Origin: Pseudomonadota bacterium
GTDB taxonomy: Bacteria; SAR324; NAC60-12
DNA length: 6,277 nucleotides
Assembly (NCBI GenBank): GCA_014381795.1
Contig: JACNKY010000307.1
Coordinates: forward strand, 1-6,277
Reading direction: 5' to 3'
Shown: positions 6,127 through 6,277 of the stretch, piece after piece
Numbering within the stretch: position 1 is the stretch's first letter
Layout of the letters: the number at the start of each line of letters is the position of its first letter
Notes under the pieces: model-generated
What the model was told of the DNA's origin: nothing
What the model saw: the letters and a program-made list of their open reading frames with translations, nothing else
Databases searched by the model: none
Position numbers and translations under genes: made by a program

Positions 6127-6277
6127 TCAGTTCTGTAAATATTGCTCCAAGAGATGCATTCGATCATGTCCGAAAAACATTTCGTCCCCTACAAAAAAAG
6201 CAGGGGCACCAAACGCACCCCTTTGAACTGCTTCTTCAGTAGTCTGAAAAAGCGTTTTTTTAATATCGTGCATTCCA
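6127..6277 (-). CDS. DsbA-family protein, 2-hydroxychromene-2-carboxylate isomerase-like (C-terminal part only)
   Basis: On the minus strand a frame is open from the window edge to a TGA at 6129-6127 and gives the last 49 residues of a protein. The block RGAFGAPAFFVGDEMFFGHD is characteristic of the kappa-class GST / HCCA isomerase branch of the thioredoxin-fold DsbA family. The FGAP part carries the cis-proline loop that shapes the glutathione site, and FGHDR precedes the C-terminal helix. Known members use glutathione to isomerise 2-hydroxychromene-2-carboxylate in naphthalene degradation, but many chromosomal homologues act on unknown substrates. The N-terminal part, with the active-site Ser or Cys, is outside the window. 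The DUF1330 gene follows on the same strand. The plus-strand reading across this region is only a shadow. Confidence 0.82.
   Translation of the reverse strand, partial: GMHDIKKTLFQTTEEAVQRGAFGAPAFFVGDEMFFGHDRMHLLEQYLQN

Noticed and set aside
6041..6226. Plus-strand open frame of 61 codons starting with TTG
   Set aside because: It lies antisense to the end of the DsbA-family gene and across the gap beyond it. It has no recognisable motif and no ribosome binding site, while the minus-strand frame matches a known family.

Overview
This window looks like an ordinary chromosomal stretch from a Gram-negative bacterium of moderate GC content. I judge it to be a proteobacterium-like lineage, possibly marine or deltaproteobacterial such as SAR324, but the species is not determinable here. 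The basis is a PheA of the ACT-domain type, a membrane-anchored PilZ (cyclic-di-GMP) protein, an exported penicillin-amidase-type Ntn hydrolase, and a CoA ligase and DsbA-type isomerase typical of aromatic or acyl-CoA metabolism. I see no tRNA, rRNA, CRISPR array, insertion sequence, phage gene or large repeat.

Left part, plus strand (1-3898). The window opens inside the last 58 codons of a prephenate dehydratase (ACT domain, stop at 175-177). Directly after that stop lies a candidate sigma-54 (-24/-12) element at 178-194. It precedes a PilZ protein with two N-terminal membrane segments and a YcgR-like layout. A penicillin acylase (S45) family precursor starts 21 bases after the PilZ stop and is probably in the same transcript. 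The acylase carries the expected autoprocessing Gly-Ser junction and a His at position 23 of the mature beta chain.

Middle (3899-4114). This 216-base intergenic segment holds a 7-bp hairpin just after the acylase, an isolated GGAGGT without a usable start codon, and a perfect TATAAT hexamer with a poor -35. It leads into an AMP-forming CoA ligase of the benzoate / 2-aminobenzoate-CoA ligase type, whose start is best placed at a GTG with a GGAG ribosome binding site.

Right part, minus strand (5719-6277). A DUF1330 protein converges on the ligase with 11 bases between the stop codons. Upstream of it on the same strand is the C-terminal end of a DsbA-family protein resembling 2-hydroxychromene-2-carboxylate isomerase, cut by the window end.

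The genes fall into three loosely related groups: the end of aromatic amino-acid synthesis, an envelope/c-di-GMP pair, and small-molecule (perhaps aromatic acid) metabolism. I found no convincing undescribed multi-gene system. The most useful leads are the sigma-54-like site in front of the PilZ gene, the lysine-substituted PilZ motif, and the unexplained PilZ-acylase pairing.
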